This document shows positions 63,635 through 64,000 of a stretch of DNA of 64,000 nucleotides, one piece after another. The translations under genes and the position numbers were made by a program. Below the pieces are notes generated by a model. That model made no database searches, had not been told where the DNA came from, and worked only from the letters and a program-made list of their open reading frames with translations. Position 1 is the stretch's first letter; each line of letters begins with the position of its first letter. Origin of the DNA: Amycolatopsis granulosa (lineage in GTDB: Bacteria > Actinomycetota > Actinomycetes > Mycobacteriales > Pseudonocardiaceae); assembly GCF_011758745.1 (NCBI RefSeq), contig NZ_JAANOV010000001.1:2170001-2234000 (forward strand), in the 5' to 3' direction.

Positions 63635-64000
63635 TCACTCCTCGTCCAGTTCGCTGATCCCCCATCCCGCGGCCGTGGAGAGCCCCTCGAGGTAGCCGAT
63701 GGCCCGCTCGGTCTTCGGGTACCGCCGCACCAGCTCCCAGAACTCCGCGTTGTGAGCCGCCACCCGCAGGTGTGCCAGCTCGTGCACCAGCACGTAGTCG
63801 AGCACCCACGCGGGCACGTTCTGCAGCCGATCGCTCACCCGGATGGTCCGATCGGCAGGTGTGCAGGACGCCCACCGGGTGCGCATGGGCGGCACCCAGC
63901 GGACACTCGCGGGCAGTGCCTGCCGGCCGAGGTATCGCGCCGACAGCTGGGCACAGCGCGCGAGCAACGCCGCGTCCGATTCGCGCGCCGGAGACGCCCG
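63635..64000 (-). CDS. YgjP-like M48 metallopeptidase (cut by window edge)
   Basis: At least 110 residues are visible and the frame stays open to the window end, so the true start may lie beyond it. The zinc motif VHELAHL (HExxH) is followed by FWELVRRYPKTERA. RTRWASC is the upstream structural motif (family consensus RWGSC) of this group. The DUF45/YgjP group is a small cytosolic metallopeptidase of unknown substrate. Confidence 0.85.
   Translation of the reverse strand, partial: RASPARESDAALLARCAQLSARYLGRQALPASVRWVPPMRTRWASCTPADRTIRVSDRLQNVPAWVLDYVLVHELAHLRVAAHNAEFWELVRRYPKTERAIGYLEGLSTAAGWGISELDEE

Overview
The window is about 72% G+C chromosome from an actinomycete. High-G+C codon use, GTG/TTG starts, a prfB-ftsE-ftsX-smpB block, a PPA1309-family gene and long REP-like hairpins fit Pseudonocardiaceae (Amycolatopsis-like). 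That placement is inferred from gene content and style, not from a marker comparison. Both window ends cut genes (an HrpB helicase at the left, a YgjP-like metallopeptidase at the right).

0-9.5 kb holds housekeeping and signalling genes: the HrpB tail, a SnoaL-like protein, a voltage-sensor-like membrane protein, an ABC-2 exporter facing a NarL-type two-component system, a dienelactone hydrolase, a VOC protein and a Pit phosphate permease. 9.6-17.2 kb is a complete, tightly overlapping histidine-utilisation operon (hutH-hutU-M20 amidohydrolase-hutF-hutI, minus strand) with a divergent IclR regulator and a perfect palindrome between them. 17.2-18.03 kb has a decayed SnoaL-like gene, a 106-bp tandem repeat and the tmRNA gene ssrA. 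18.2-24.2 kb holds a second NarL-type two-component system with a duplicated sensor domain, a MarR/cupin divergon, an acyltransferase and an amidohydrolase. 24.2-28.1 kb is the smpB/ftsX/ftsE/prfB/padR block.

The region 28.3-56.3 kb is a catabolic island lying exactly between two identical initiator tRNA genes in the same orientation. It holds two ribose/xylose-type sugar ABC importers, each next to or inside an oxidoreductase operon. It also holds four SDRs, two zinc alcohol dehydrogenases, a beta-hydroxyacid dehydrogenase, an aldehyde dehydrogenase, a TIM-barrel isomerase/epimerase and an M24 creatinase-fold enzyme. A complete 2-oxoacid dehydrogenase complex (fused E1, E2, E3) with its own lipoate ligase lies in the middle. 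A LacI regulator sits at the right end, and sites of the form TGCAAnCGnTTGCA occur before both importer operons, before an alcohol dehydrogenase and before lacI itself. A GntR/FCD regulator sits beside the dehydrogenase complex with paired AATGKATCCATT sites. No sugar kinase or aldolase is seen, so a non-phosphorylative, oxidation-based route for a sugar, polyol or related compound ending in an acyl-CoA is the simplest reading; the substrate is unknown.

56.4-64 kb returns to conserved actinobacterial genes: a UPF0182 membrane protein, a PPA1309-family protein, a PDZ/Lon-type protease, a DUF2342 protein, a gene-free stretch, and the YgjP-like metallopeptidase.
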